Shown piece by piece: positions 10,403 through 20,946 of a DNA stretch of 64,000 nucleotides. Numbering within the stretch: position 1 is the first letter of the stretch; each line of letters starts with the position of its first letter. This DNA is from Phialophora verrucosa (lineage: Eukaryota > Ascomycota > Eurotiomycetes > Chaetothyriales > Herpotrichiellaceae). A program made the position numbers and the translations under genes. The stretch is taken from assembly GCA_002099365.1 (NCBI GenBank), contig MSED01000001.1:1674001-1738000 (forward strand). The letters are read 5' to 3'. Under the pieces are notes generated by a model. It saw only the letters and a program-made list of their open reading frames with translations, was not told where the DNA came from and searched no databases.

Positions 10403-13400
10403 ATGCTAACAGCACGGATGGCAGTCAAACCCGAGGACATTCCATCCCCCGTCGTACCAACAGTCAGTCTAGGGCTAGACGGAACAAGCGATGAGGTCTT
10501 GCCTTCTGCAGACACCAATGCTGCTACCGGCTCTGTCCCAATTCCTTTGGACCAGTTAACCCAAGTCGCGGCTGAGACACGTCCCGGAAGTCTTTGGACT
10601 GTGACTGAGGGGGATGACCTTGAACGCGAGAATATGAGAGTCAAGAGGCGGAGAGTGTCTGTGGAACCAGTACAATCAATACTCAATACAGCAACAACAC
10701 CTCAGTCGGCATGGCATGACCAACTTCAAGACGCGGCCAGAACTTTGATTGAGCCACAAGGAGAGGAATTTGAGGATCATAATTCCACGTGTCACTCAGC
10801 TCAGACAAACCAGATCGATGTGTCCCAGTCACATCGGACAATCCCAAATCCGGCATATCCAACTCACCCTTCTTTTAATGGTCCGTCAATCACAGTTGAG
10901 ATCGACTCCCGTCAACCTTTCCTTGGTCAACCTCCACAAACTGACGGTGCCATGGATGACCCTCCGCTCAAGCGCACCAAGCCTTCTTCCACCTCAACCA
11001 AAAAGATACTACGGAGCGACCATGGGAAACTCAGCTTTTCGCCCAAGAAATCGCCTCGGTCTGGATCTGTCCAGAATAGTGAGACGGATGGAACAAAGCA
11101 GTCTGCAAAGTCCGCTAAGAAAGTCGAGATGAAGAACGGAAAATTCGTCTCCTCATTGTGCGTATCATTACAGTATACTGCACCAGACTCCGGCGCTAGG
11201 ATCGACGAGATATTGTCTGGCAATCATCGAAGGGGCAACACCGAGGTGACAGCACACCGAGAAATTGAGGCAGAGAGCAAGCCTGCTGCTGCAAGGACGA
11301 CTCATCCTTTCTTCCTCGGCAAGGCCGCAGTTAAGACACAGAAGCAGCTACCTGGTCCGACAAGCGAGTCATCATCCCTGATAAACACCTCTGGTGATGA
11401 TGCGAAAAGCAAGTCAGTTCCGAAGGCATCCAAGCCGTGGAAAGACATCGTGTTCGGACCCGGAAAGCCATCCAGACAAATTGCTGCCTTGCTGCCTCCG
11501 ATTTGGCCCCCAGCTTCTTTACAACACATCCGTCCCGATCTTTCCCTACACGGTCTGCTCCCAACCCAGACCCTAGCCTCAAGAGGTCCCTTCAAGTTGA
11601 AGCATAAAGCTCTGCATGTTAGGGCTGAAGAAGACATCCTTGGCAACTTCTCTAGGAATGCTGTGTGCGATAGTGAGACCTCAGCGCTTCACATGCCCCG
11701 GCGAAGAGTTATGAGCGGTAAATCCTTCTCCGACACCGTGGATTCTCTGCTCGAGACAGGCAACAAGCAGACGCCTTGGCCAAACTCACTTCGATCTTTG
11801 AGAGCACGCATTCAATCAACACCAAGTTGCTTTGACAAAGGCATGGCTTCAGGGGCTCATATATGGTGTCACGAATATGCACCGACATGTTGGCAAGATG
11901 TCCTGGAGAGTCAGAGCAAGGTCTTGCACGACTGGCTGAACAATCTGCAAGTTCATCAGGTCCAGAGCGGCAAGTCGCAGAAGGCAAAAGTACCCACTCC
12001 CAAAAAGCTGCGGCGAAAGAGAAAGTCCGATGAAATGGACGACTTCATCGAGGACTCGGACGATGATGGTGCTCGATCGATTGTGAATGGAAAGAATGCC
12101 ATCCTGCTGGTAGGACCACCCGGCTCTGGGAAGACGGCTTCCGTCTTTGCGGTAGCACTGCAGTTGGGTTTCGAGGTTTTTGAGATCCATCCGGGCATGC
12201 GGCGAAGCGCAAGGGATATCCAGGACAAGGTCGGAGATATGACACGGAACCATCTCGTGCAGCAGAGCAGCTCACTGAGCAGAGAATCCAGTGCCACTAT
12301 CGACGATGAAACATTACTTACCCATGGGCACTTGCCTGCAAACCAGAAGACCATGGCCGCTTTTATGAACTCCGGAGCCGCTGGGGACGGAAAGCAGCAA
12401 AAGCCGGCGGAGCCGAAAGAGAGCAAGGACCCGAGAGTCAAGTCTCAGAAGCAGTCCCTCATCTTATTCGAAGAAGTCGACATTTTGTTTGAGGAAGACA
12501 AAGGCTTCTGGACTCACGTCATCTGGCTGATAAAAACCTCGAAAAGACCAGTCATCCTGACTTGCAACGACATCGAGTCTGTGCCACTTGACGAGCTAGA
12601 CCTCTTCACGGTATTACGTTATGGTCGTCCAGAGACGGATTTGGCTGTACAACATCTCGGACACCTCGCCGCAGCCGAGGGACACCTCTTGAGCAAAGAG
12701 GCATTAAACAACCTCTACTTGACCAAAGGTCGAGACCTACGTGCTGCGATCACGGAGCTCAATCTCTGGTGCCAGATGACCGTCGGTTCTCAACAAGGAG
12801 GACTTGATTGGATGCTATCATATTCTGACAAGCGGAAGTCCAACTTCGACGACTCGATAACTCGAATTGTCAGCCAAGATACATATATCAGCGGACTTGA
12901 CCTGCTACCGGAGCAGTTTAAGGACACAGAAGACCTGATGCGCTTCACTCAGGCCAGCCTGGACATTTCGCCACTGGACTGGGTCGAGGATGATATCTAT
13001 TCCGTCACTGCAGAGACGATGCCTGTCCAAACTTTGACTGATATGGCCACCCTCTCCGACGCAAAGAGCGCGATGGATCTCTTCGGTGACCCCACGGCGG
13101 CGTCCATCCTCGCAAAGACGATGAAGGGCCTATCCACTTCCTCTCACGACGCACTGCCAGAGCCAAGAGGCGAAGTGGTCCGCTTATGCCTCAACAAGCT
13201 CATTTCTAGCAAGACTAAAATCACCCGCACCACTGTCTCTACAACACTCAACCCCCTTCTGGAAGAATCCCGGATCGGGCTCCCTACAGGCCTTGGCCGC
13301 AAATCTCCCTCGCTCGACAATCCGTCAGCCTTGTCTGTCATCACCGAAGTGGCGCCATATATTCGCTCCATCGTCTCCCATGACCAGCACCTTGAACAAC

Positions 13401-13708
13401 TCCGTAATGAATTGCACAATGTCAGTCAAACCGGGTCGACTAAGCGACAACGACGCACGAGAGCAAGCAGAGCTGCAATGGAAGGTGGTAATAAAGGCAC
13501 GACGAGACGGGACAAGTGGTTCCCGGAGGAATTGGACTGGGATGCTGTGCTTGGAACTGGTAACAATTGGCCAATGGCAAGGGATGATGATGGTCTGACG
13601 GCGCGCGGAGAGGAAGAGGGACCAAGGTCGGATGTGGGCTCGAAGGAGCAAACACCTAGTGCTACGCCATCAAGAAGCACCACCGCAGGCCCTGAAGTCA
13701 AAGTATAG
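10403..13708 (+). CDS. ELG1: ELG1/ATAD5-like RFC clamp unloader
   Basis: Large subunit of the alternative RFC complex that unloads PCNA after replication. Single exon; the open frame reaches upstream to 10307, but the first ATG is 10403 in good context (AACAACCATG); a second ATG lies at 10418. 1101 residues. The N-terminal 500 residues are disordered with basic clusters (LKRTKPSSTSTKK, KKSPRSGS). A THPFFLGKA motif near residue 300 resembles PCNA-binding or HPFF motifs of fungal Elg1. The AAA+ core has Walker A GPPGSGKT at about residues 571-578 and Walker B LILFEEVD near 686-693, then ILTCND as sensor 1. The acidic box DDFIEDSDDDGA precedes the ATPase. The tail is basic then acidic. Secure. 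Confidence 0.92.
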   Translation: MLTARMAVKPEDIPSPVVPTVSLGLDGTSDEVLPSADTNAATGSVPIPLDQLTQVAAETRPGSLWTVTEGDDLERENMRVKRRRVSVEPVQSILNTATTPQSAWHDQLQDAARTLIEPQGEEFEDHNSTCHSAQTNQIDVSQSHRTIPNPAYPTHPSFNGPSITVEIDSRQPFLGQPPQTDGAMDDPPLKRTKPSSTSTKKILRSDHGKLSFSPKKSPRSGSVQNSETDGTKQSAKSAKKVEMKNGKFVSSLCVSLQYTAPDSGARIDEILSGNHRRGNTEVTAHREIEAESKPAAARTTHPFFLGKAAVKTQKQLPGPTSESSSLINTSGDDAKSKSVPKASKPWKDIVFGPGKPSRQIAALLPPIWPPASLQHIRPDLSLHGLLPTQTLASRGPFKLKHKALHVRAEEDILGNFSRNAVCDSETSALHMPRRRVMSGKSFSDTVDSLLETGNKQTPWPNSLRSLRARIQSTPSCFDKGMASGAHIWCHEYAPTCWQDVLESQSKVLHDWLNNLQVHQVQSGKSQKAKVPTPKKLRRKRKSDEMDDFIEDSDDDGARSIVNGKNAILLVGPPGSGKTASVFAVALQLGFEVFEIHPGMRRSARDIQDKVGDMTRNHLVQQSSSLSRESSATIDDETLLTHGHLPANQKTMAAFMNSGAAGDGKQQKPAEPKESKDPRVKSQKQSLILFEEVDILFEEDKGFWTHVIWLIKTSKRPVILTCNDIESVPLDELDLFTVLRYGRPETDLAVQHLGHLAAAEGHLLSKEALNNLYLTKGRDLRAAITELNLWCQMTVGSQQGGLDWMLSYSDKRKSNFDDSITRIVSQDTYISGLDLLPEQFKDTEDLMRFTQASLDISPLDWVEDDIYSVTAETMPVQTLTDMATLSDAKSAMDLFGDPTAASILAKTMKGLSTSSHDALPEPRGEVVRLCLNKLISSKTKITRTTVSTTLNPLLEESRIGLPTGLGRKSPSLDNPSALSVITEVAPYIRSIVSHDQHLEQLRNELHNVSQTGSTKRQRRTRASRAAMEGGNKGTTRRDKWFPEELDWDAVLGTGNNWPMARDDDGLTARGEEEGPRSDVGSKEQTPSATPSRSTTAGPEVKV

Positions 13709-15144
13709 AATGCGACGACGCAGAAGTGGTCATGACAAAGCTCCCGATTAACTGATCTGGCGGAATGAGCAGCCTGTGCGTGGTCTTGGATGACATTCGG
13801 ACAGAGAAAACAACAGGACGGTTGATTGGTGACCTGCGATTCCACAGTCCTTACGCCCTCATTGAGAGGGTGCAGACAATGCGAACAATACAATCTCAGC
13901 ACGCCATCCTCCTTGCTCACTTTCTTCCTCACAGCCTCACGGGCTCTTCTGAGAAGGCCAGTCCTACAGTCTTGTATTTGATTTTGAAGAATAGACAATA
14001 AAGAGCGAAGAGGATAGAGCATTGAACAAGAGATGTCAGCATGTACCACTCAACTGACTCTCCGCAACACTGTGCCCTTCTACATGGAGCGAGTAAGTCC
14101 TCGGTAGGCTCCGGCGAAACAAACTCTTGGGCAATCAAACGACCGACCAAGCGCGTTTCCAGAAGTCGGTCAATCCGCGGAATGGGATGCATTTTCCAGG
14201 AAGCCAGAAGGCCAGAAGGCGGTACTCCGTATCCCAGTCGTCTAATATTGCACGTGTATGTATGTATGTATGTATGTATGTATGTATGTATGTATGTATG
14301 TATGTATGTATGTATGTATGTATGTATGTATGTATGTATGTATGTATGTATGCATGAATGCCAGGTGGAAGTGTAACACTCACTCTGCGTCGTCCACTGA
14401 CTGTCCTTTCTCCCTCTACTCCTCGCGGACGTTGCCAGATCAACATCTGCATTGTAACGTGTCGTTGTTTGGTCACCTGGAGCCAGTTCCAAATCTACCC
14501 GTGGGGATCACTGTACGGACTGTTTCCGCCCCTTTCCGCACAGCCTTATCGAGGTCGAACTGCTCCGGAGCAAGGGGTTAATCGGCAACAACGTGGCCCA
14601 CATCCCAGGCCTTGTCGATGGCAGGATATCACACAGGTGGTTTTGGGACAGGGTGCACTACGCTGATGGCAGGATCATAAGATCCCATGTCCGTCTCACG
14701 GTGAATAAAGGAAGCAGATATACAGGACGCAAGCGAATTCGAGTGGAGATACTTTTGATACATTGAGATCGATCTCTCAGCTAAGTACATGTTTGAGTAA
14801 TACCTGCAAGACCTGTGTGCATATTTCTTCCAGCTCTTCTCACACCTGTGATATCGACATAAAGTCCCTTTGGTGATATCAACTGTCATCAATGCACAAG
14901 TACCGATGTTTTGCCGTACATGGGTAATGGTTGTGTGATAGGTCCATATGTTGGTTTCGCCGGTGCTGGTGCTGACAAAATGCATGGCGATCCAGCCAAT
15001 GGCGGTGCATGCTCAAGACAAGGAGAAACAAAAGAGAACAAGATGGAGTAGTACCAGCAGACCAAGAACGCGATGCACACCTAAGGTAATGGGATGCGTG
15101 CTGGAATGATGTTCTTGGGCAGTGTTGGCGTGGCGTGGCGAAGC
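13709..15144. other. Convergent intergenic region with microsatellite
   Basis: 1.4 kb between the 3' ends of ELG1 (+) and the RRM gene (-). Apart from the TATG microsatellite I see no gene; all ORFs crossing the repeat are artefacts of a stop-free tetranucleotide. Confidence 0.6.
14257..14352. repeat. (TATG)24 microsatellite
   Basis: Twenty-four uninterrupted copies of the tetranucleotide TATG (96 bp), with the half-unit GTG before and CATGAATG after. Perfect purity suggests recent expansion. Because 4 is not a multiple of 3 the frame cycles MYVC on + and IHTY on -, and no reading frame contains a stop, which creates spurious ORFs. Confidence 0.98.
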
Positions 15145-17170
15145 TTACTTGCTGGACTGGGGAGTGGCACTGATGTAGTTCTCCTTGCCACTAGCTGGCT
15201 CGACCTTGATGGTGACCTTCTTGGGACTCGGGGTCTTGGTGTTTCTGGCGGTGTCACCGTGATCGGGGATAATTGCAATGGTAGCAGTGGCCTTGGGTGG
15301 CACGTCAATGTAAGGATGAGTGGCAGCAGCACCTGGAACGCTGGACCGAACTGTGGTGGTATTGGTGATCGACTGAAGCCCGCCTTGCATTGGCCACGTG
15401 GTAGAGGAGCTGCGAATAGGCTGGTTGACAGCCTTGATGTTATTGTTGACGCCCTGAAGCTCACTGTGGGGAGGAATGTCAGTGGATGTGATTTGTCAAG
15501 AGACCTGATGACAGCAGTAAGGCCAGACTTACGGCGGAGAGACTGACGTCGCTGGAGTGAAGCCACCAGCAGGTGACTGGTAGCTGCCATTCGGGCTGAT
15601 GTGGTTGTTCATGTTCTGCAATCGAGACAACGTCGGGGACGGAGTGTGCTCGACGGAGAAGCTGTATTCGCGGCTTCGCCAGGTGCGCCGTTCTTGGCTC
15701 TGCTGCTTGAGTTGCTTCTGGGCCTTGGTATCGGCGAAACGGAGGAACAACTTGACATTGTCATGCTCGTTGAGGACCGAGTGGAACTCCCTGATGACGC
15801 GCTCAGCGACCTCACGGGACTCAAATCTAGAAAGGTCAGCAACGAGAAGTCAAAGACGAGGAAGTCTATTAGTACCTGGCAAAGCCGACTTCTTTGCTCA
15901 CACCGGAAGGAGCATCACGACAGATCTTGGTGGAGACAGCAATGTATGGAGCAAAGTGCTTGGCCAAGTCCTGAAGTAACGTCAGTCAGGGCCACAGCGA
16001 GGAAAACAAAGTACGAACAGATTCATTCCACTCAATGGGAACTCCGGTGCAGTAGATGTTAGTGGAGTTTCTATCTTCAAGATCCTTGAGTCGAGAGTTG
16101 CGAGATTTCTGGGCATAGCTGGCCTGGAAACCAAGGTGGAAGAAACCACGGATACAATTCTCAGCGGCGGCGGGAGAATAGTACATGACGAAGCCAAAGC
16201 TGGTATATGTCAGCGAGATGAACGAGGTCAACGGGAGTTGAGCGTACCCTTTGCATTTGCCAGTGTCTTGTTCAATGATGGCCTTGCAGGACTCAATCTC
16301 ACCAAAGCGAGAAGCCCAGCGATGAAGGTCTTCGTCCGTAGTCTCCGGCATGAAGCCACGGATGTAGACGTTGGTGATGCCTTCGGGATTCTGGAGACAT
16401 TTGGCCAGGCTCAGCTCTTCTTGGTTTGTCCAGAGAGCAGGTACAGCGCGAGGGATGGGTGGGTCTCGGTTAACAAGCTCGTCGAGGTTGACCATTTCAT
16501 ATGATTTGTTGTCTTGGCACTTCATGGGTTGGATGGGACCAGCAATATAGTGCTGGCTGGCTGGGGTGCCAGTTCCCATGTATGGGACCGGGATGTTGTA
16601 GTAGTCCGATTGAACTTGGAGTGCAGCAGCTTGATTGTTGGCAGCATTGTCTTCAGAAGACCAAGAGCCTCGACGAGCTGGGTCGAATCCGCCAAGGTTG
16701 GAGTTCACACCGTATGGCCAGCCATAGCCTGGAAGGGTGCTGGGGGCCATGCCACTATTGCCAATGAAGTTCGGGAACATGCCAGTAGGGACATAAGGTA
16801 TTTGTGAAGTAGCATCTCCGGCCGAGGACTGGTTCTGGGCGTAGTAGTTGGTGAGCGGCACAGTTTGACCAGATGGCAGGACCATCAGAGGACTGCTGTA
16901 GCCTTGACGATTGACAGCATTCATGTCATTATCTGCGGATCCAGAGGATGGCAAGGTGGCCTTGAGGTTCTGCATGCTGGCAAGGGGGTTGGAATTGGTA
17001 ATGTTCATGCCTTTGGAACGGTCAGAGACTGACCCACGGCAACGGCTATGGCTCCAGCTCTTACCTCCATTGTATTGGTGGTAGCCAGTTCCAGCGTAGG
17101 GCATTCGCGTCTGAGGGTAACCGGTATAGGCATTGCTCGAGGCCGATTGACTTGTAGGTTTGTCAGACAT
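15145..17170 (-). CDS. Two-RRM RNA-binding protein (RBMS/MSSP-like)
   Basis: Probable mRNA-binding regulator. Six exons with introns 17064-17011 (54 nt), 16247-16200 (48), 16018-15971 (48), 15875-15827 (49) and 15532-15464 (69); exons sum to 585 residues in phase. N-terminal 230 residues are Asn/Ser/Gly/Tyr-rich and disordered. RRM1 has NVYIRGFMPETTDEDL (RNP2) and, after intron 2, KGFGFVMYY (RNP1). RRM2 has TNIYCTGVPIEWNESDL and KEVGFARFES. The third donor is GTTCGT, a weaker site, but it alone keeps the RRM2 frame. The C-terminal part is Ser/Pro/Thr-rich, ending SSK before TAA. The tandem, closely spaced RRMs resemble the RBMS/MSSP family of fungal annotation. ATG at 17170 starts MSDKPTSQS. 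Confidence 0.88.
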
Positions 17171-17397
17171 GTTGCCGGTCTCTAATGCCCGGTGTCAGTA
17201 TGCTTCTGGCAGCAGGAACAGTGGACGTCGATGGAACGGGGCTGCTGCATGAACAGACCTACAGTGTACTTGGCACAAGAACAGCTTGCTGCCACGCCTT
17301 TCTGCTTGATTTTCTGGGTGTAGAAATGGAGATGAAGCTCAATGAATAGAGCGGCCAACGGGGAGATGAGAATGAGCAACCAAGATGCAGTGGTGGA

Positions 17398-17560
17398 TGG
17401 ATGATAAGAGGGAGGAGATGCTAACAGCAGGGGAGTTGTGCAAGCGAAGTGTGTGAAAGAGAAGAGGAGAGATAGGAGAAGAGAGAAGGAAGAATAGCAA
17501 AGAGGTGGACGAAGTCGAGTCCAGAGGAAGGAGGAGGAGGAGGCCCATTGAGGAAGGAAC
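17398..17560 (-). promoter_or_regulatory. CT-rich promoter/leader of RRM gene
   Basis: On the minus strand this segment is a long run of CTCC/TTCT pyrimidines 230-390 bp upstream of the RRM-gene start, like the CT boxes near transcription starts of highly expressed fungal genes. Confidence 0.45.
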
Positions 17561-17737
17561 CCATTGAGGATTTGAGAATGGATACCCGTTGGCGGAGACT
17601 TGAGGCAAGACCGACGACAATAGTGGCGGCAACCGCCGCTTCTCAATGGCTGCTGAACAATGGCAGCTGCATGCACCTTGAATGCAACTCACTGCATATT
17701 CCGGTCATGTTTAAAGCCTCAATAGGGTGGGTAAAGG

Positions 17738-18245
17738 AATGCTGCCACACCCATTGTGACCGGTCAAGAATCACGCGAGAGGATCTGCTCAAGGGCGCGG
17801 TTTTCAGAGGGACATGAGCAGAATCTCAGCTTGACGGCCTCGTGCGGCATAAAGGATGAGTTCTTGAGAAAACGCAATGTTCAATCTTTATCTGGTCGTG
17901 GTCATTCGATAGGGGAGTCCGGAAGGGAGAGGATTCAATGCTGTCACACCAATTGTGACCAGCAGCTTTGACTCAGGGACGACTGCCGGGGTTGTGTTGA
18001 GGGCCATGAGCATAGGATCTGGGCTTAGTCCTTTCTCCAAGCAGAGGATAGCATTCCGACAGGAGTTCACAGATAGTCTCCGTCCTGCCTGGTGCTGTGT
18101 AATCTCTTGCACAAAGACGAGACCGCGATTAACAGACTAGATCTTAGGGGCACGGTCTCAGGGTAACGAGAGTACAGGCCCACTTGAGATCTTCTTCAAG
18201 CAGAGCATATCCCTTCTATGGAAGTTCACAGTCAGCCTTTGGTCT
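17738..18245. repeat. Degenerate tandem repeat, unit about 160-200 bp
   Basis: The 24-mer at 17738-17761 recurs at 17937-17960 with two mismatches, 199 bp apart. Both contain the inverted repeat GTCACA-N5-TGTGAC (17943-17959 exact, 17744-17760 with one mismatch). A second element, TCT(C/T)CAAGCAGAG then AGTTCACAG, occurs at about 18034-18074 and 18193-18231, about 160 bp apart. A CATGAGCA..ATCT..GCTT element is present in the first two units. Together they look like three decayed copies of one unit. Confidence 0.55.
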
Positions 18246-18729
18246 TTCAGGTTCACCACGTAGTCTCGCAGTGGATTGTGAAATGAGTTGAGTCCAGAGC
18301 CGTGGATCAACCGCGCCCTGGTCACTTTCCCCAGCACAAACTGAAAATAACCCACCATTCCTGCAGAAAGAACGTCTTCCTCCCCTACTAGTCTCTAGTG
18401 AGCAACGTGCTTGCCGTTGATGAAACCACGATGAGCAGTTGGACGTCCATGTAGTCTGGTGAAGCCACTGGCATCTGTGAAGGAAGGTCATTCTTGATGA
18501 AAAGGCCGTAAAATTCACCGTAGTGTTCGGACAAGGCGGCGGCACGGCGGTTTTGTACGGTGAAGTGCAGCTGCCCAGCCTTGTCACTATTCGGAGAAGT
18601 TCACAGCCTCGCCGTTTGCGGCACTGGGGACAAATCCATCTCCAACTGTTCAGAAATTCTCGTGTTCGCCCTTCGTTCCTGGCGTCGACATAAACACTGG
18701 TTGTATTCCTCACTTGAGCACTTCGCAAG

Positions 18730-19707
18730 ATGGCTACTGAGATAGGCGACAAGACATGGGAAACAGTAAGTTGGAGCCTCTCAACATCTGCCCATCTTGC
18801 GCAATCCTGACACTGTTCTCAGTTCCTCGATCAGCACACCTCAATCGTGTCGTTACTCGATACTCATGCCTCGTTACTCGTCGAGATGCGGAAACTCTGC
18901 GATGACAACAGCGCTACACGAGCACTGATACTAGGGCGCCTCAACATCACAGAGCAGTCCATCGCAACATTTAAACAGTCCACGGAGTCGTTGCGAGAGG
19001 TGACGAAACGAGAGGAGCAATTCATTGGTGAAGACTCGAAGGCGCCCGAAACAGAGATCCCGACTGTGCCTATCCGTCTAACCAAGAAGGCGAAGTCGCA
19101 GAAGCCCGTAAAGGCGGTACCCGACCCGAGTGGCTTTTTTACTATCGACCCCAATCCTACGCCGATTGAACAGCTCTACAAAGAAAAGATTAGCAAAACA
19201 AAGCCGACGGACTCGTACAAGGCGAAGGAGAGCCCCAAGCGCAGGTTTGAAGTAGATCACCCTCCTCCAGCCGAGCCGGGAGCTGGAGAAGAGCCAAGGC
19301 GAAAGAAAACCAAGGGGAACCACGAGCGCAAAGCACCACCACGGCCCACAGCCGAGGACGGGCCGGTAGATGACGTGCAGCAGCGCGATGGCGACGACGA
19401 TGACTTCGTGAAAGCAGTGGAGGCAAGAACCAAGGCCAAGGAAGAGAAGAAGAAGGCCAAGGCAAACAAGAAACGGAAGCGGCAGAGCGAAGACTCGACG
19501 GAGGGCGCCGGCGGCAGCAGGAAGAAGAAGCTGAAAGGGAAGCATGAAGCCAAGTCTGAAGGTGCAGCATCCCTTGCGCCCGCACAAGGACAAAAGCAAA
19601 ATGACAAGAGACCATTTGCCCAAGCAGACCTGGACGACGATGGTGAAAACGGAAAGACAGGCGGGAAGAAAAAGAGGCAGCGTAAGGGCAAGAACTCGAA
19701 GACGTGA
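18730..19707 (+). CDS. Lysine-rich, probably nucleolar protein, unknown function
   Basis: Two exons: 18730-18765 and 18823-19707, intron 18766-18822 with GTAAGT donor and CTGAC branch; 306 residues. The N-terminal 75 residues are helical (FLDQHTSIVSLLDTHASLL, MRKLCDDN, LNITEQSIATF) and may be a small folded or coiled-coil domain. A conserved-looking segment GFFTIDPNPTPIEQLYKEK sits near residue 110. The rest is Lys/Arg/Glu-rich with repeated KKKKxK and KRKR stretches, a strong nuclear or nucleolar signature. No enzyme motif is visible. It resembles ribosome-biogenesis accessory proteins in composition only; I do not assign a family. The ATG at 18730 is supported by exact frame continuity across the intron. 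Confidence 0.78.
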
Positions 19708-20345
19708 CAAGAAAGCCATTGGATCATGCAATCGAGCTCTTGGAAAGCTGATAGTGCTCTCTGAAATGGACGAGAGCGAGCAAAGGGTCGAGAGTTGAAA
19801 CCCTGGGAAGGGTACCTCCACCACGAATCAGCTTGTGCCCTCCACAGTCGGTATCCTGCAATTGGCGACCGACATTGCGCTGTGTAACCCAATGGACACT
19901 TGACACCACACCCTCTCATGTAGTCCTGAGTCCAAGCTGCTGCGTGTCGCGTCTCTGTACAACGGTTGCGGCGTGCATAAAAGGCCCGCCCAGTCTGCTT
20001 TTGAATGTCAATTTTCCCACCCGACTTTGTGTGCAGGGCATATCCCAGCAATTGTTAAACCTTGCTGCTGTCATAATTTCTTTTACCGTCGCGGTCGTGA
20101 CAAGGGCTTCGCAACATTGGCCGTTGAGTCGACACTGATGCGTCGTCCGCTGCTCGAGCTCAGTGCCTCAAGTCTACCATGCTCACGCGACATACACGCG
20201 TCTGTAAGCTCGACTTGCCAGCCCACCTTCAGCGGCATTCCATTCTAGGAGGAGGTCAGGTATCGCTGGTAAGGAGGCCTTTGTTCCTCTTTTCCAACAC
20301 CGACGCAAAGCAGTGCCGCTGACCATTCCACACAGGGCCCTAGAT
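19708..20345. other. Intergenic region
   Basis: 638 bp following the Lys-rich gene. No feature recognised beyond presumed 3' UTR and promoter. Confidence 0.5.
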
Positions 20346-20744
20346 ATGAGCAATCCACGCATGCCTCGCCTCGCCGCCCGCATCTTCCCTCCTCCAATCC
20401 CACCCAGAAGTCACTCGCTGCCCTCCCAGCCCCAGCCGTCCAACCTCAACGTAACCACGGCCACCAATTCAACAATCATCCAGCGACCGGCACCAGCAGC
20501 GCCGGCACCAACCCATCGCAGGTCACACGCCTGTCACGCCCCGATCATAATCAATGGCCGCGAAGAGAAGTCCCGGCGCGAACAGACTGAAGAGAGCGAA
20601 AGAGCGAGGGATGATCTGATGAAGCAGGGTATCAAGGTACGGGATTTCCAGGTTGAGATGGACGAGCAGAGATCCGGGTATGAACATGCCTGTGGTAAAG
20701 CGAGGGTCGGACCTGAGCACGAGTGGATTCGAGACGAGAACTGA
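20346..20744 (+). CDS. Doubtful small ORF, 132 aa
   Basis: ATG at 20346. The first half is Pro/Ser/Thr/Ala-rich (RIFPPPIPPRSHSLP, RPAPAAPAP). The second half is charged and helical (REEKSRREQTEESERARDDLMKQGIK), ending in EHEWIRDEN. The charged helix followed by an acidic end could be a real small mitochondrial or nuclear protein, and its codon choice fits coding sequence better than the antisense frame. I recognise no family, and an intron near 20637 (GGTACGGG) cannot be excluded. Kept at low confidence. Confidence 0.35.
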   Translation: MSNPRMPRLAARIFPPPIPPRSHSLPSQPQPSNLNVTTATNSTIIQRPAPAAPAPTHRRSHACHAPIIINGREEKSRREQTEESERARDDLMKQGIKVRDFQVEMDEQRSGYEHACGKARVGPEHEWIRDEN

Positions 20745-20946
20745 GGACTGACCGGCGCTTTCCAACGGGGTTTTCGTAGTCGAGGCAACCCGGTGTGGGA
20801 GCAGAATCGGCCAAATATGGCGGTGATCGAACAAGATCAGGTCTGGGACCAGCCTGTATTTGTCCGAGTTCAGCATCGCTGATCTTAGGACTTCAGAACC
20901 AAAGCCGGCATGGAGCATAAGTTTGTACCCGCAAACCGCAATGTCT

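Larger units (their letters stand above)
17171..18729. other. Divergent intergenic region, RRM gene / nucleolar protein
   Basis: 1.56 kb. The side next to the RRM gene (17455-17550 read on -) is a pyrimidine-rich tract typical of fungal core promoters and leaders. The middle, 17.74-18.25 kb, holds a degenerate tandem repeat annotated separately. No coding sequence recognised. Confidence 0.6.

Noticed and set aside
13929..14581. ORFs crossing the TATG repeat on both strands
   Set aside because: A stop-free tetranucleotide opens every frame; flanks show no coding character.
15081..15144. Extra 3' exon of the RRM gene using AAG|GTAAGC at the stop
   Set aside because: The donor-like GTAAGC overlaps the TAA stop after SSK; the exon beyond has no conserved sequence, so the stop at 15145 was kept.
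17182..17817. Minus-strand Ser/Leu-rich ORF upstream of the RRM gene
   Set aside because: Arises from the pyrimidine-rich leader; out of frame with the gene and no domain.
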